Assembly (NCBI GenBank): GCA_026261815.1
Contig: JAMPIT010000379.1
Location: 6,956,001-7,020,000 of the forward strand
Direction: 5' to 3'
Length of the DNA stretch: 64,000 nucleotides
Origin: Monarcha castaneiventris obscurior
Taxonomy: Eukaryota; Chordata; Aves; Passeriformes; Monarchidae
In this document: positions 37,741 through 51,325 of the stretch, piece after piece
Numbering within the stretch: position 1 is the first letter of the stretch
Layout of the letters: each line of letters opens with the position of its first letter
Made by a program: the position numbers and the translations under genes
The notes under the pieces: model-generated
What the model saw: the letters and a program-made list of their open reading frames with translations, nothing else
Database searches by the model: none
What the model was told of the DNA's origin: nothing

Positions 37741-40700
37741 AAAAACTAAAGCCCTCCTTTGAGTCAGACTTCAAGGTGACTCTTCAGACTCCAGAGTTGT
37801 AATTTGTGTAATGTGGGTGTATTCAACTTAATTGTGCTCCTACATTGGACTACTGTTGTGTGGACAACTGGAACTTTGGAAAGGAGCACATGAGCAAGTC
37901 TTTAATAATTTAGAAACTACGTGTTATTCTTGTCCAATTGCCAAAATATTTTATAAATAAGTCCTTTACTTGTTACTGCTGGATGAACTGACAAGTTGAA
38001 TTTATTCAACTTTTCAAAGAAATCTATTTTGCTGCTCTTTATTGAAGGCCATTGTAAAAAGGGTTTTTAATTACCTTGAGCTTCTATTTTTCCTCTTTCC
38101 TTTTCCATTTTAGAAACAGTTAAGATGTCATCTGCATAAGATTTCTACTAGAAAATTTGGTTTTTTCTTTGGTTTAATAAGCAGAGCAGAGCTAATTAGA
38201 TCCTGATAACAAATTTGGGTTGAATAGTTAAGAAGTGAAGTGCAAAGAAGCCTATTTATTCACAAATAGAAAGTACTTCTGATAAATTCTTTCCAAGGCA
38301 GCAAAAGAGAAGCCACTTTTTCCTCTCTAAATGAAGTAGAATTTTCCAGAAATATGAAAACTCTAGTTCTGGGGAGGTGGGGTGTGGGGGGGAAGTCCCA
38401 GAAACAACTGTCCCCCTTAAAAAACCCCAAACCTGACCATTCAACTAAGAAACCACAGGTATGTATTGACACAGCAAAATTCCGGTTACCTGTAGGTGCA
38501 TCACTGGTTCCCCCAGGCTGCTGGGATCTCATATCAGCCTGTCATACCTGACCTATGAGCTTTGCCTCTGAATGCTGATGATAGAATCGTGACTGAAGGC
38601 CAGAAGTAGTAGCTTCTCTTCTCCACCCAAGATTCGTTTATCCAGATGTGAACTCTTCCTAGGCCTACATCTTCTTTTAATCCACTTATACTCTGTCTTC
38701 AATTTTATCCAAGTTCCTTTAGTGTTTTAAAAGTACTACCTTCTAAGAAACCAGTATGTGTTCCTCCAAACTGTGAAAACTCTTTCCCACAAACCTTATA
38801 AAGGATGAACTACATTTTGCACTTATACTTTAAAAAATTGTCCATGCCAATCTTAGTATTGCCAAAAATCACTTAATTGGTTTACAAGATTCCAGGATCT
38901 CAACCATTTTCTCTATAACTGAACAGTAAAATGGAGGAGGGGTCAGGATCCTAAACACATTTTTCCTGCAACTTGTAGATAGGTATGATAATAGTTTTTG
39001 TTTCATGTGTAGTAATCCCTGGTTTAAATATAATATGCACATTCCTTTTTTGCAAGCTACAAGGTAAACAGGTAAGTGTATACATAAATACAATGGCAAT
39101 TTATCCAGATTTTCTAATGTAAACTTCAGGCAAATTTATCACTTTGAGAAGGGGAATGGCAGCAGAAGGGAGAAGTTTCTTACAGGATAGCCTGAAGGAC
39201 TTTGGCTGTCACTTTACTAAAGAGGATTCAGCTAAGCTCTTGTTTAAAGACCACCTTCAGTATAATGCTGTTCTCTGTGTGAATACAGACCTTTTGCTAT
39301 GATGTCAGTGTACTTGTCATTTCTCAAATGACTACAACTTCCTTAAATGTTTATCCCTTCTCCATGGAGAAAGAGATACAATTCCTTATGAGTGCAATTG
39401 TCTTAGACAATGTGAAGATACTCATCCTTACAAAAGGAACAAGTGTTCCTAATGAATTACACATGCTATTCTACATGGCTCTTAATAGAGAAAGGATTGG
39501 ATAGACACAGCTGCCTAAAACAGCTCTTTGAAGACAAAACCTATGAATAGTTCTTGTAAATGCTGTGATGTAAATATTTGATACACTTTTGATATGCTGT
39601 TTGCCTCACTGATTTCTCATTAGTCTTAAAAGCTGAGGTGTGCTAATTTATTTTCTGATTATAAGAGCATTGTGGCTATTTTCTTTAATAAGTTATTTTG
39701 TGGAATTAATAAAACCCCCAAAATAATAGTTTTATTTAAATGTTATTTAGTGAAAGCTGGTATGATGTATAACAAGTACCTAGATGACACGTTGGTGAGA
39801 ATACTGATAGTAGTGGGATAAGAACCTAACTGAGATTGAATCTTCTACAGCTTTCGAATATGTGCTAGGCTTGCTGAGTTTCAAAAAACTATAGGAATTC
39901 TCAAGCTTTTATTAAAAGCACACTACTTCTATAGCAATTACAGTGCTATAAATTTAATGCTTCTTTTTATTTTTGAATGTGCCTCCACCATGATTGGTAG
40001 ACTAGCACAGCACTACAAAATGCACACAATAAAGATGACATTGTACTTTACCTTCTTCCATTTATTGGAACTGCAGGGTGATGATTTTAAAGCTTGAAGC
40101 AAAAAAGGTATTTCGAACGAAATGGGCAGAATCATTTTTATGTTTAAGATAAATGACTGTCGAAGAGCTGAACCAGAAGTGTGGGTCTTGTTAATTCACC
40201 ATCTTCAACAGAAGCTGTCTCCAAACCATAAACCAGTCTTCACCTCCCCCATTTTTCATAAATGTACTGACCTGATTGACCACAATGACTGTGTGGGATT
40301 AAGGTGCTGTTCTAAGGTGCCTGCCCATCTTGCTGCTCTTCAGCTGGCTTTGGAAATAGCATTGGATTTTGTCCAAGCTGGTGAAAAGTAAATCTATACA
40401 AATAAAGCTGTCTTCTCACTACTATGAGTTTAAGCCCCAGTGCCAAGAATAAGGTCTATTGCTGTTTAGCTTCAACTTCACAGCCTCTAGAATGGTTTAA
40501 GGCAGAAGCTTGACATTTATGAAGTCTTTATACTTTTGTGAAGACTGCTGAAACAGTAAAAGATAAAAGTACTGCTTCTGAAGCCATAATTTTTTGCTGA
40601 ATCTCCAGGGCTTGTTTCTCTCTCTTGGATAGTGTATGCCTTTCGTCAGTGCTGGTGTTTTTCATGTAAAAGAAAGGGCAGTTTTGAAGTATGCCTTGTG

Positions 40701-42570
40701 CTGAAATATATAATACAACAAAGTACCCTTTAGGTAGAGAAGAAAAACCCCAGAGACTGTGATCCTAACAAATATATGTATTTCTTTACCTATTTCTGCT
40801 TTGAGAATGTTTTAAAATAGACTGCAGATATTGTTCTGTTTAAAAACCGAGAGATTTGCAAAGGTTCTGGAAAGGTGGACAAAGAATTGTTGTGAATTCA
40901 TTGCTAGTTACCAGTAGACATAGAGTTTTCTGTACGTGAGGGTGGCACCTCAAGAATTACATTTGCATGTCTGTACTAAGGATGCCATATTATAAAATGA
41001 AAAATAAGTCAAATTGAGCGAATTTCTCCCCTTTTTATGTGTGATTGTTAAAAAATGTAATGAATAAAAATGGTTACTTAAGTGTGTAGTAAGGATCACA
41101 TCCTTGTGGACAGTGGATAGAATTTAAAGTCTGAAAAGACTTCAGTAGTGTGGTGAGTCTTCTAAAATTAAAAGTAAAATGTTCAAATATTGAAGAAGTG
41201 TTGAAAAACTCATATAAAATTTTCTTCTCTTGTTACTTTGAGTCAGAAAATATTGCAAATTTTATGAAAGTCTGTATTTAGGATTTTAGCCTAGTGATGT
41301 AAAAACTTTAGGCCATTCAAGCAGGAAAAACATGGTGGATATAGAATTAAAAAATCATGGAAAGCTCTAGTATTTTCTTATAAACCATTATGTGAAGTCT
41401 GAATAGTCTGGAAAATGAACCCTTTTTACATAGCTGACTTGAGCTGACTGATCTGAATCTTGGGATAAGCCTTAAGAAAGAATTTGATTTGAGAGCCTAT
41501 GTGGTGTAAGTGAGAGCTGGGAAGCATTTCTGGGAACTTAACAGAGACACTGATGAATTCAGTTGCAGATCTCTTTCCAGGAGGAAGTCTGATTTGGCAT
41601 TATGAATCCCAAAACCTACTAACTTGGACTTCTCTTTGTGGTTTTAACGTTTTTGTTGTTCTTACAGCTGCAAGTAACATACCTCACCTGCAAACAACGT
41701 ATTTGCTCTACTTGTTTCTGTAAAGGAAAAAGAATACACTGAGTGTTTTCAGAAGTTGTCTATCAGTATATACAAAGCTATTCCTTCTGATAATGGAGAA
41801 ATATTATATAATACAAAAGTTCTGTTTCACACATGAAAACTCTTTAAAGAATTTTGGGGTTAGGATTGCCTATTTCTAGCTGCTTTTCTTTAAACTTACC
41901 CTTTTTAATGTTATGCCCACTTTAAAAAAATATTTGTCTTAAAAGTCCCAACAAACACATTAAACTTTAATTTTGAAAGTTCTTAAATTAAATCTATTTT
42001 CCAGAATGATGCAGAGGAAGCAAAGAAACAACAGAGGACTTCAATTTTCCTGTGAATAGCAGTTTATGATGTGGAATAAGCACTTGTTAATTCAGAAAGA
42101 TGGAAGGAAATGTTAAAACTTATTTATATTGGTGTAAGATATACCATAAATGCCCAGAAAAGTAAATTTTTTTGGCATATTATTTCCCTATAATGTTTAA
42201 TCAGTCGTGTTCAAATTCAGGAGACAATTCAGAAACTGCATTATCCAGTACAGTAACTTGGAAAGCTCCGTTCCACTTTATGGATTTAGCATACTGTTCA
42301 AAATGGAATTCTGAAAGTCATTCAGTCTGAAATAAGAAAAAGAAATAATTCTTTTCACATTTTAAGTTGATCATCTACAAAATTCGTCCAATTTATGCTG
42401 AGTTTTATTTTCCATTTCTTATGGCCTGAAGAGTGAAGAGTGCCTGAATTGACTTCTAGTGAACTCACTCACCTGCCATTTGCAACCACGCTTAAGCAGT
42501 TGTAGTTACTAAAGCGTAGCTTGAGGTATTGCTTGTGGAAATGTGCACAGATGAGTTAATGAAGGTTGGA
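37741..42570. other. AT-rich non-coding DNA, no gene seen
   Basis: An 89-codon plus-strand frame at 40122-40391 is followed by AATAAA at 40401-40406, only ten bases after its stop. It has no recognisable domain and no visible promoter. I regard it as chance. Nothing else of note was found. Confidence 0.55.
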
Positions 42571-42800
42571 AAAGCCACCAGTAAGAAATAAACCACATGT
42601 ATTTATCCAGCACACCCCCACATGTATATATTTGCACATGTATGTGGGATTTTGCACACATGCCCATACACATTTTTCTGTGTTCATGCACATATTTGCT
42701 TACCTGTGTACAGTTAAATGTACATTAAAATGTACATTTATACACACACTTCTGCACACACCTGTATGTTTATGTGAATGCATGTAAATATGTACACCCA
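42571..42800. repeat. Degenerate CA/TG- and ATGTA-rich patch
   Basis: The stretch is full of cacatg, tgtaca, cacaca and tgtatg words without a fixed period, which gives low-complexity frames rich in His, Thr and Cys on both strands (42566-42787 and 42700-42921). It looks like an old, mutated dinucleotide or tetranucleotide microsatellite. A perfect inverted repeat sits inside it (taaatgtaca at 42715-42724, tgtacattta at 42731-42740). Confidence 0.55.
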
Positions 42801-45785
42801 CACCTGAAGAGGAATGCAGAAGGAAGAATAAAGACACTAATTGGGTAATCTGACACCTTTGACAAGGAATTTGGACACGCAGGAATTGTTGGAAGGAAAA
42901 AAGATTAAAATTTGGTGCCAAATATTAGAGGTAAAAGTGGCACTGAGCAGTATGGAACTCCTACACTATGAGCTACCTGGAAAGGGAATTAGGGCAACAT
43001 AGTCAAATCAACACATGAGCAAGAGGTGAGCTCTTAGGAGCATTTTAAAAAGCTGTGGTAGGACATGATTATCTGCCAACAGGAAGTGATGATTCAAGAA
43101 ACAGATTAAAATACAATGAAGATTTAGGCACGTGTTTTGGCTGAATTGGAATACAGAAAATGTTGTACTTAGCAGTCTTACGCAAAAAAGACCTCAGCAA
43201 GATTTAGTCATATGCTTCAGCTGAGGATTTGTCAGGATCAACAAAATATGCTTGGAATTACATGCCTGACAGGCAATAGTTAATAGGATCTATAGTCTTA
43301 CACTGTTCCACTGATGAATATGAGAGCTGGACTGGGGCGAGAGGGAAGTGATCAAGAGCTTTGTTTACTCAAATTGTACATGAGCCAAGAACTAGACACC
43401 TAGGAGAAAGTATTGAAAAAAGAATCCAGAATTTTGGTTTGGTTATTATTTGTACTCTGAAGTAGACCTTCAGCTATGGATCCTGCACAGAAATTGGTAA
43501 TTATGAAAGAAATGCTTTATATCTTGTTATTCCAGAGGGAAAAGACATGAAAAGATGAATGGGTGATCTCTTTGAGGTAAGGAAAAATAGGAAGGATTAA
43601 AAGAAGAGGAAAAATAAGCAGCAAAATGAGATAGGAAAACAATTAAACTATGGGAGCAAAGGGGATATAAAATAAGTGGACTATGAAAATGTCAAATGAG
43701 TGATTCAATCAGATTTTCCAATGGTATATGAGTAACACTGGTCTCATTCTGTAGAGAAATTCTGAGGCAAAATGAATCTTGAGGACTTGATGTATTTTGT
43801 GCAGCATGTAAATTGTGAAATGAAAAACTGGTTTTAGATCTTATGCCTCCCTGTGCTGCCATCTGCCTAAACAGTGGTACCATGTGAAAAACACTATGAA
43901 ATACAGCAAGAATAAAGATGTGCACAAAAAGGTGTTTTTAAATTCAAGACAGGCAGAAGGGCTATAAGAGACTGACACAAAGAGAAGTAGTGAAATATGA
44001 AAGTAAGAAAAAGTATAATTGCAGTAGCGTCAACAGAAACTTTTTTGATGATGTTTTTGTCATCAAACACTGAAGTATTAGGTTTTTCAACATATGATCA
44101 ATACTAAAGATATAATCTTACGGCTTAAGTGTTTCCCATAAATTATTTCAGTGCATGTGCCATGAGAAAAGATGCAGGAATCTAAAAAATATATTCTTGG
44201 ACCTACATGTCTGCAACAGTGGCTCACCTGGAGCTCATATAGATGTGAGCTTGGGGAAGGAAGGAAGGAAAAGGTGGGTGAAGGTGACAATACTGTGGAA
44301 GCAGATAGGCTGTTAAATGTAGGTAGAGGTAGAAGCCCTCTCTTGGTAGAGTTATGGCCAGTGAGAAAAAAATAGGCAAAGGACACTAATAGAAAACTCA
44401 GTGTAATAACAAATAGTGAAAACTGGAATTAGGATGTTTAATAAATAAAAGTAAGTAATAAAAAAAATTGGAGAAAGGGACTGATATATGATATAGCTTA
44501 TAAATGCTTACAGAACAATGAATAGCTGCTTAAATGGGGCCATAAAAAGAAGAAAAAAAGAATAAAGAAAAAAGAGGGGAGGGAGAAAAAAGCCTGTTTG
44601 CAGAACTGAACAGTTTCTTGACTGTTTTTCTGTGATTTACTATTACTTTACTAGAATTTTGAAATTAAAATTTTGAGGGATATCTTTTCAGATTAATTAC
44701 TGTGTCTTATAAGTGTTGTCAATCTCTGAAAGTAATGTCCCTTTGTATGAAAAGAAATTCCAAAATACCCATGAGTATTGACTTGTGGTGAAGCCAGAGT
44801 CAATTTCCAAAGACATCAGTTTTCAAATGTATTACATTATGTGGTTAAAAAGCTATTTTCATAGGGAGAAAGAACATAGCTGTAGCTTTTATGTTCATCT
44901 AGTGATTTTGTCTCTATTTACTTTCAAGCAAGCAACAGTCATATGTTTTTATATATTTAAGTAACTTTAAAAAATAGTTTAAAATTTTACCAGGCTGGAT
45001 ATGCCTGTTGCTGAGGACCACATGTAATATTAATAGGTGGAAAGTAATTGGTTTTCATATATATTTTGTCTATAGAGCAGGTTTTTGAAAGGGTCTAAAG
45101 AGTGGTTTTCTGAAAGCATGTGTATCAAACCTTTTGGGGGATAATAGGATGATTCAGAATATCCTGTACTTGGAAAAAACCACAATTTTCTCTGTAATAA
45201 AACCAAAGCAAAATGCAGCTCTGAAAAAATGGACATTTTCCTCCCTTTTAATTTTGTGTTGGCCATACTAACTGTTGACAAATAATTAGAGAAATACTGT
45301 TCTCACTGTTTATAAAAAGGAGCTGACTTTTTAATTACCCTTCTGTTGATGAACTGAACACAGAGGAGAGATTAAATTAAAAGTGTGGTAAATGTAGCCT
45401 TTTAAGTAGCTTTCTATTTAGGTTCTTTCTGTTGGTTGCCTTCATAATACTCCTTTTCTTCCTTCTCTTCACTGCCAGAGGATTTAAGTGGTACTTGACA
45501 AGACAAAGTATTGGAAACAGGGTAGCTAACAACAAGAGAGAGCATCAAGGCAGAGGTTGTTTGAGGATAAAATGTGTTGAAGGGGATCAGAGAGTTGTAA
45601 GGACACTAAGGTTACCTGAAGCAACGGCTAACATGGTATCTCCAGAGGCTTTCTGTTATTACTGCCATTTATTCTTGTGATGGATCTCCTCCAAACCCCA
45701 TCCTTAAATAAACTGAATTTAGTCTGCAGCCTAATGAACCACGTTGATGTTTGTTCTTGTTTAATAATTTTTTAATCTATCTGTC

Positions 45786-45786
<1 letters not shown>
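42801..45786. other. AT-rich non-coding DNA, no gene seen
   Basis: Frames of 67-99 codons (for example 44087-44386 on the minus strand, opposite 44172-44375 on the plus strand) are mutually overlapping and unrecognised. A purine-rich tract is at 44544-44592. Confidence 0.55.
44544..44592 (+). repeat. Purine-rich (A/G) tract
   Basis: Forty-nine bases of A and G are broken by a single T at 44563, leaving pure runs of 19 and 29 bases. Such tracts can form triplexes in principle. No functional context is visible. Confidence 0.7.

Positions 45787-45858
<72 letters not shown>
45787..45858. repeat. (TATC)18 microsatellite
   Basis: Eighteen perfect TATC units span 72 bases, preceded by the imperfect lead-in atctatctgtct. 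Read on the other strand this is a (GATA)n repeat. Long pure tetranucleotide arrays are usually length-polymorphic between individuals. Confidence 0.97.
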
Positions 45859-45859
<1 letters not shown>

Positions 45860-48800
45860 CAGTATCAAGGTATGAAGTGACAGTTTGGTATGAGAGCCAC
45901 TATTACCTCATATAAACGAGGTAGTTTATTGACTAACAAGGTACTAGTCTTGTCTGTGTCTGCTCAGTCAGAGACTTACATATTTCAAAGGCCCCTATGC
46001 CTGTCTAGGATAGATTACTGCTCTAACACACAGCCTCTCATTACCAAGAAAGCTACAAGTCAGTTTAAGACGTAGTCAAAGCAGAATGTCTGTTTTGTAG
46101 TGTTTCCAGTGAATACATAGAGGAAATAAATTCTAGACATGTCCCAGGCTTTCATAAATTTGAGAAGACCATCCCTAATTGAAAAGGCTGCAAAATTACC
46201 CTGTCAGCTGGTTCTAGTTCTCTTCCATTCTCAGAATGAATTACAAAGAATATTCTTTAGCTAAGAAAAAATTACCAGGTATTAAGAAACATTGTTTCTG
46301 TGAGCCTTCAAATATAATGACTGAATTTTGTTAGAATACTGTAATGGTCTTTATCTTTAGAATTATGCTTGAGTCTTATGGTTCCTCTACATCAGAGTAT
46401 TAGCTGAGACAAGGTGTGCACAGATGTAAGGAATCTTTTAGTCATTTTTACTGTTTTTTCCTCTTTACTTTTTACACAAGACTGGGGCAATCTCAGAGCA
46501 CACAAATTAGATTTATTTCCAGATGGATGTCAGAAGTTCTCCAGAACTGCAACTAGTGTTGCTGGAATTACTAATGGATGTTCAAATTCTCAAACTGGCT
46601 TAGAACCCTTGAGGAAAAATTGCTGGAGATGTGTATAATATGAATGTTGGGGTATAGTTAACAACTGTTTAAATCTATGAAGTGACAACTTTGTGAAGAG
46701 ACATCTCCATTAGCCATGGTGTGCTGGAGTGTGCCCTAGCACACAGCAGATAAATGTGGAATTCAGGTGTTTTCATAGTGTAGTTGGGAGGATCACTCCC
46801 ACCAGTATGATAGCAGACTGATTTTTTTGATCTGTTGCTGCAGCTGGGGAAAAGGTTGCATTCCCATGAGCTCTCCACCCTCCACTGCTCTGGTATCAAT
46901 CTTCCTACTTGCTTATGCCTGGAGCTGGGATTTAGCTTCACTTAGGACTTGGACCATTTCAGAGTGACTCCTAGAGATGTATTCCTATATTTACCTTCAT
47001 GAAAAAACTAATGGGACTGAAAATAATGTTCAGTCCTGATGTAGCAGAAGTCTTCTAGACATCTCCACTAGAAATGAGTGAATTGTGATGAGTTATTTTT
47101 CCTTTAAGCTTGAATGAACTGTTAGAGCCTTGAGTGAGATACACCGGATTTTGATTCAGATATGGAAAAAGCTGGTAACTGAATTTTTTACCTACACAGT
47201 GTTCTATTTCTACTAAACCAAAAAGAAGATTCTGTGTAAAGTATAGCCTTGATTTAAATTGCTATTGATTTTACTATGTTGCCAATGAAGGATGATGAGG
47301 AATGCAAAGTTAGTTATGTTCGTAAACTTCTCAACCCTGAATGTTTTATCAGCCTGTTTGCAAGCTTTCTTTAGCCACTGCAAGTTGATCATCCTGCTTA
47401 ATTTCTTGTGCTGAAAGCATTTTATCTGTAGCTATTTGTCCTCTAGGGGCACAGCTGTGTATGTGATGCAAAATAAAATTTATGCAAATTATTAATCTAT
47501 ATTAAAATCTGATGATTTAAACATTCAGGTTTTCTAATTCACTTCTTGAGCTTATTAACAGCAAAATAACTGGTTATCCAAGCATCCTTTACAGAAGATG
47601 TGATCTTTTGTTCGTAAAAATAATGAGTAAGAATATGACTTTGCAATGTCTTTCTCTAAAATATAGTGTGAGAGCTTCTTCTACCTCTGTAATATGGACA
47701 ATCAGGTTGTTCTGGGATGTGTAGTTGATGTGTATCTTGATAAGTTTCTTGTACTCCTTCTGCCTATGGTAGGGTTTTGATCCATACCATGGATGGCATG
47801 GTGTGTACACCAATTGACATGGATTTGTCCTGCTTTTTTTCCAGTGCAACAATAATTTTGTAAAAATTTTTGGGAAGCCAATACTTGTCTTTTCTTTATA
47901 ATCAGAAGGCATTGGTAGAAAGAGAACTCAGAGTAAACTCAGGGAGGCATGGGGAATGGGTACAGACTACAAGTTATAGCCATGTCAGTATTGGTAGAAG
48001 CAAGCTGGCCAGGCCGCCTGAAGCTCAAAACTTTTATGTGTAACTGGAGTGCAGTGGACCTTCCATAGATTCCCAAGGGCTCTGCACCTCTCTCCAAAGT
48101 TATCTACAATTTTGTTGAAGCAGCTTCCCCACATTTTGAAGTGCATTCCCCGTGGTCTAACTGTGACAGCTGTAAGACTGCACTAGCTGTCCAAGGTATT
48201 CCTCATAGTCAGTAGAGATAAATAAGTACATGAATCACTTAAGACAGGTTTATCCTCGGTTAGGAGTCTAAACCAAAAAAGGAAAAATATGACTGTAAGA
48301 GACTGGGCTTAGTAACTCAAGTTTTGATGATTGATTCTTAAGTGTATGGGGCAGAGTCTTCAATGGATAGTTTTAGATACTGCATTTTCCTTATATTTAG
48401 TGTGTAATCAAAAATTTTGGTTTGCTCAGAAGTCTATATTCTATTACAATTCTCTTATAAATTCTGTCCCCAGGGCCACAACCTAATAAATTGATAACTT
48501 TTAAAAAGTATTACCTGAAAAAATATGCTTCTTTTTGAAATCTGTAAGATTGAAGCTTAATAGGGTACAGAAAAGAGGTATTTTCAGCTGGGTTTAGGTA
48601 CAGAGTGGAGAATCTAAAGAACAGCAAAGGAGATTGATCAATGTGAAAAAAACACCGGAGATGTTTTTGCTTTTCCAGAGAAGCGGGAACAAAGGCTAGA
48701 AATCTGTGTCAGCACAGCCATAGTGGATTGGCAGGGCTTCTTTAAGCATTGTTCCTTAAAACAGTCATATATACATTTTGCCAGGAAACAAAATAGAGCC

Positions 48801-50789
48801 TAATATAACAGTAATGTTATTAATTTGTATTCAGCAAAAACTAACCCAAGCAGTACCAGTACCCAACACTTGTGACTTCTGTACACCTTTTAATATTTTC
48901 TTTGACACAGAAGAAAGAATTGATTGTGCTAAAGGATCTTCTACCCAACTAAATGTAGACTACCATGATATCATGATAGTGCTTAAAACGCTAGCCTTCC
49001 TTCCTGCTAGTACTTGCAGGGTATTACTTGCTTCTGCTTAAAAGCACTTTTAGTGTTGGTTTGGTCTGTGCTTGTTTGATGGAACTTGGGAAATACTGTA
49101 AAGATGTGCTATCCACTTGCCTTCCACTTGAATAACTGTTCTTGCTGCTTGTAAACGATTTGCAAGCCCATGAGCTAGAAAAACCAAGATAAAAATAAAT
49201 GGTAACTACCCACACTGTTACCATTTCTCCTCCTCTGTAGGTAGAAAGTTCTTCAGCATGTGAAGAAAACTAAAAGAAAAGAAAAGTAGCTGTACTGACA
49301 GTGAGTTTGAAAATTAATAACTACTTCATAAATGTGAACTTTGCCTGTACAGGGAGTGCCCAGTGTAGATGGAAATGTTTCCTTAGAGGTACATAATGTG
49401 GAAGTGATGAAGAGGAGCTGCCACATTATTTAATGCAATGGAATCTAGTAAATAAGTGCTTAGTAACTGGGCTTTATATATACCCCCTTGTGTAGGGGAA
49501 AAAAAGAAGCTATACTCTTTCTGTCTGCAGCAGATTACTTGTATATTAAATTATTTTCTGAACATGCCAATAGGTTTGCACAAGGTAAATTAAATGACTT
49601 TACTTCCATAGTTGTGAATGCTGTAAACCATAGCTCAGGTTTGCATGTTTGACTTTTAGAGATCTGCGTTAGTGAGATAAATCACATCAGGAGAGGCAGA
49701 GGCCTGTGATGGAAAGCACTGCCTGGAGCTTCACAGGGTTTTCCACAGGGCTTGAACTTCCTCCTCCTCAACAGATTTCTACAATACTCACCAGTTCCGT
49801 GATTTAGAACCATTTCACGGACTAAATTTCAAATGCATGTGCACTGATTTGGACAAAACAAATAGTTCCTTAGCTTCTGGGTTAAATTTGTAGATAAGCA
49901 AACATCCTTAAGGTATTCTTTCAAACACAGGCTGTAATTTTGAATCACTTTGACTGGTCCTGACACTATTTTCAAGGTATACTTTTGAGACACATTTGAA
50001 GAAAGGAAAGACATTCTTCGATCGAAGCACAGAACTGGGAAATCAGATTTATCATCTGTTCAGTTGTAGCATTCCTTCATGATCTTGAGTAAGGTGCTTG
50101 AAATATACTTCTGTTCTGAATAATACTTAAATTTGAAACCTTGTTCAAGAGAATGAAAGCCTTTAGATATTCAAAGTATTATGTGCCGACTCTACTATCA
50201 CACACACACACACAAAAAGAAAAAAACAAGCCCCAACATCTCCCTGCCCCAACCCAAAAGGAAGCAATCACTGCTTTTTTTTTAATGATTATTTCTCTTT
50301 ACCTTGAAGAGCTATTTTTTGGGAAAAGAAGCTGATGTTCTGTCTTGTACATCAAATAAATGGGAACCACAGGGCTCCCCTGCCTTCTGTTATGCATCCA
50401 GCCTCATCACCAAAGGCTATCACACTATTTTTTCAATTATCTGTGCACAGAAAAGGTCTCTCTTTATTACCAGTATTTTTTTACTTCTTTCTGGCCTTTA
50501 ATAATGGTTCTAATGGCCTGCTTCAAATGAGTAAGACGTGGGCCCAATTAAAAATATTCCCAACTTGCACAGCAAAGGAAGACTTAATCAAGAAAACAAT
50601 GTTGTATACAAATTTTAAATTAACTTAGAACCTGCAACACACAGTTTTTTAACTCACGTTGTGGATGTTTGAAAACATAATATTCTGGTTTCATAAAAAT
50701 ACCAAAATAATCTGTTAGCAAAACCTTTTTCTGTTTGTTTGGGTTGCTTAGGGTTTTTTGTTTTTTATTTTTCACCCTAGTAACATCAG
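45859..50789. other. AT-rich non-coding DNA, no gene seen
   Basis: The longest frames are 107 codons (47589-47912, minus) and 97 codons (50335-50628, plus). Neither has a domain I recognise. A short (CA)8 repeat lies at 50199-50214. No promoter, RNA gene or named repeat was found. Confidence 0.55.
50199..50214. repeat. (CA)8 microsatellite
   Basis: Eight CA units in a row, read directly from the sequence. Confidence 0.85.
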
Positions 50790-51325
50790 AGAAGAAGCAA
50801 AACCAGGGATCATTAATGACCTCTCTGCAATTGATGCCCAGAGCCTGAAGAGGGATCATAGGTCAGCAAGAGAGTGCCTGGAGAGTGGCACAAAGGAATT
50901 TCAGCCACTCCAGACAGTAAGCTGGCTTCACTGGGCACCCAGCTTAAATGTGTCTGTACAAGACATGTTCCATGGGGGATAAAGAAGAGGAGTTAGAGAT
51001 GTGCACATGCCTGCAGGGCTAGAATGTTGTTGGCATAACTGAGGTATGATAAGATGGCTCCTATGACTGGAGTATTGGAAGAGAAGGATACGGGCTCTTT
51101 AGGAAGGACAGGCAGGGCAGATGAGCAGGGGTGTTTCCCTCTATGTCAGTGACCAGCTCTACTTTGGAATGGATGATAAGATGACTGAGAATTTATGGTT
51201 CAGGATTAAAGGCAGGGCAGGGACAGGTGACTTTACAGTGGAGGTCTGCTACAGACTCTCCAGCCAGGACAACTGAGTGAGTAAGGCCTTCTATATACAA
51301 AAAGGACCAGACTTCAAGTACTGAG
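50790..51325 (+). mobile_element. CR1 LINE internal fragment: start of ORF2, endonuclease region
   Basis: The sequence from about 50935 follows bird CR1 where ORF2 enters its apurinic endonuclease domain. The clearest stretches are cagcttaaatgtgtctgtac (50940), gataaagaagaggagttagag (about 50978), the 'ITE.W/DGSYDWS' region near 51040-51070, a 'GLFRKDRQG' region near 51090, 'VALYVSDQL' near 51135-51165, and 'LWVRIKGRAGTGDFTVEVCYR' near 51195-51255 in pieces. Stops and frameshifts break the frame, so it is inactive. The upstream part (50790-50935) is CR1-like by position only. No CR1 reverse transcriptase or 3' tail follows 51325, so the 3' part is missing. The 74-codon frame at 50758-50982 is a piece of this element and not a host gene. 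Confidence 0.75.

Noticed and set aside
40122..40406. 89-codon frame followed by AATAAA
   Set aside because: The signal lies only ten bases after the stop, there is no recognisable domain or visible promoter, and AATAAA is common in AT-rich DNA.
45787..45858. Regular repeat considered as a CRISPR-like array
   Set aside because: It is a pure four-base tandem repeat without spacers, in vertebrate DNA.
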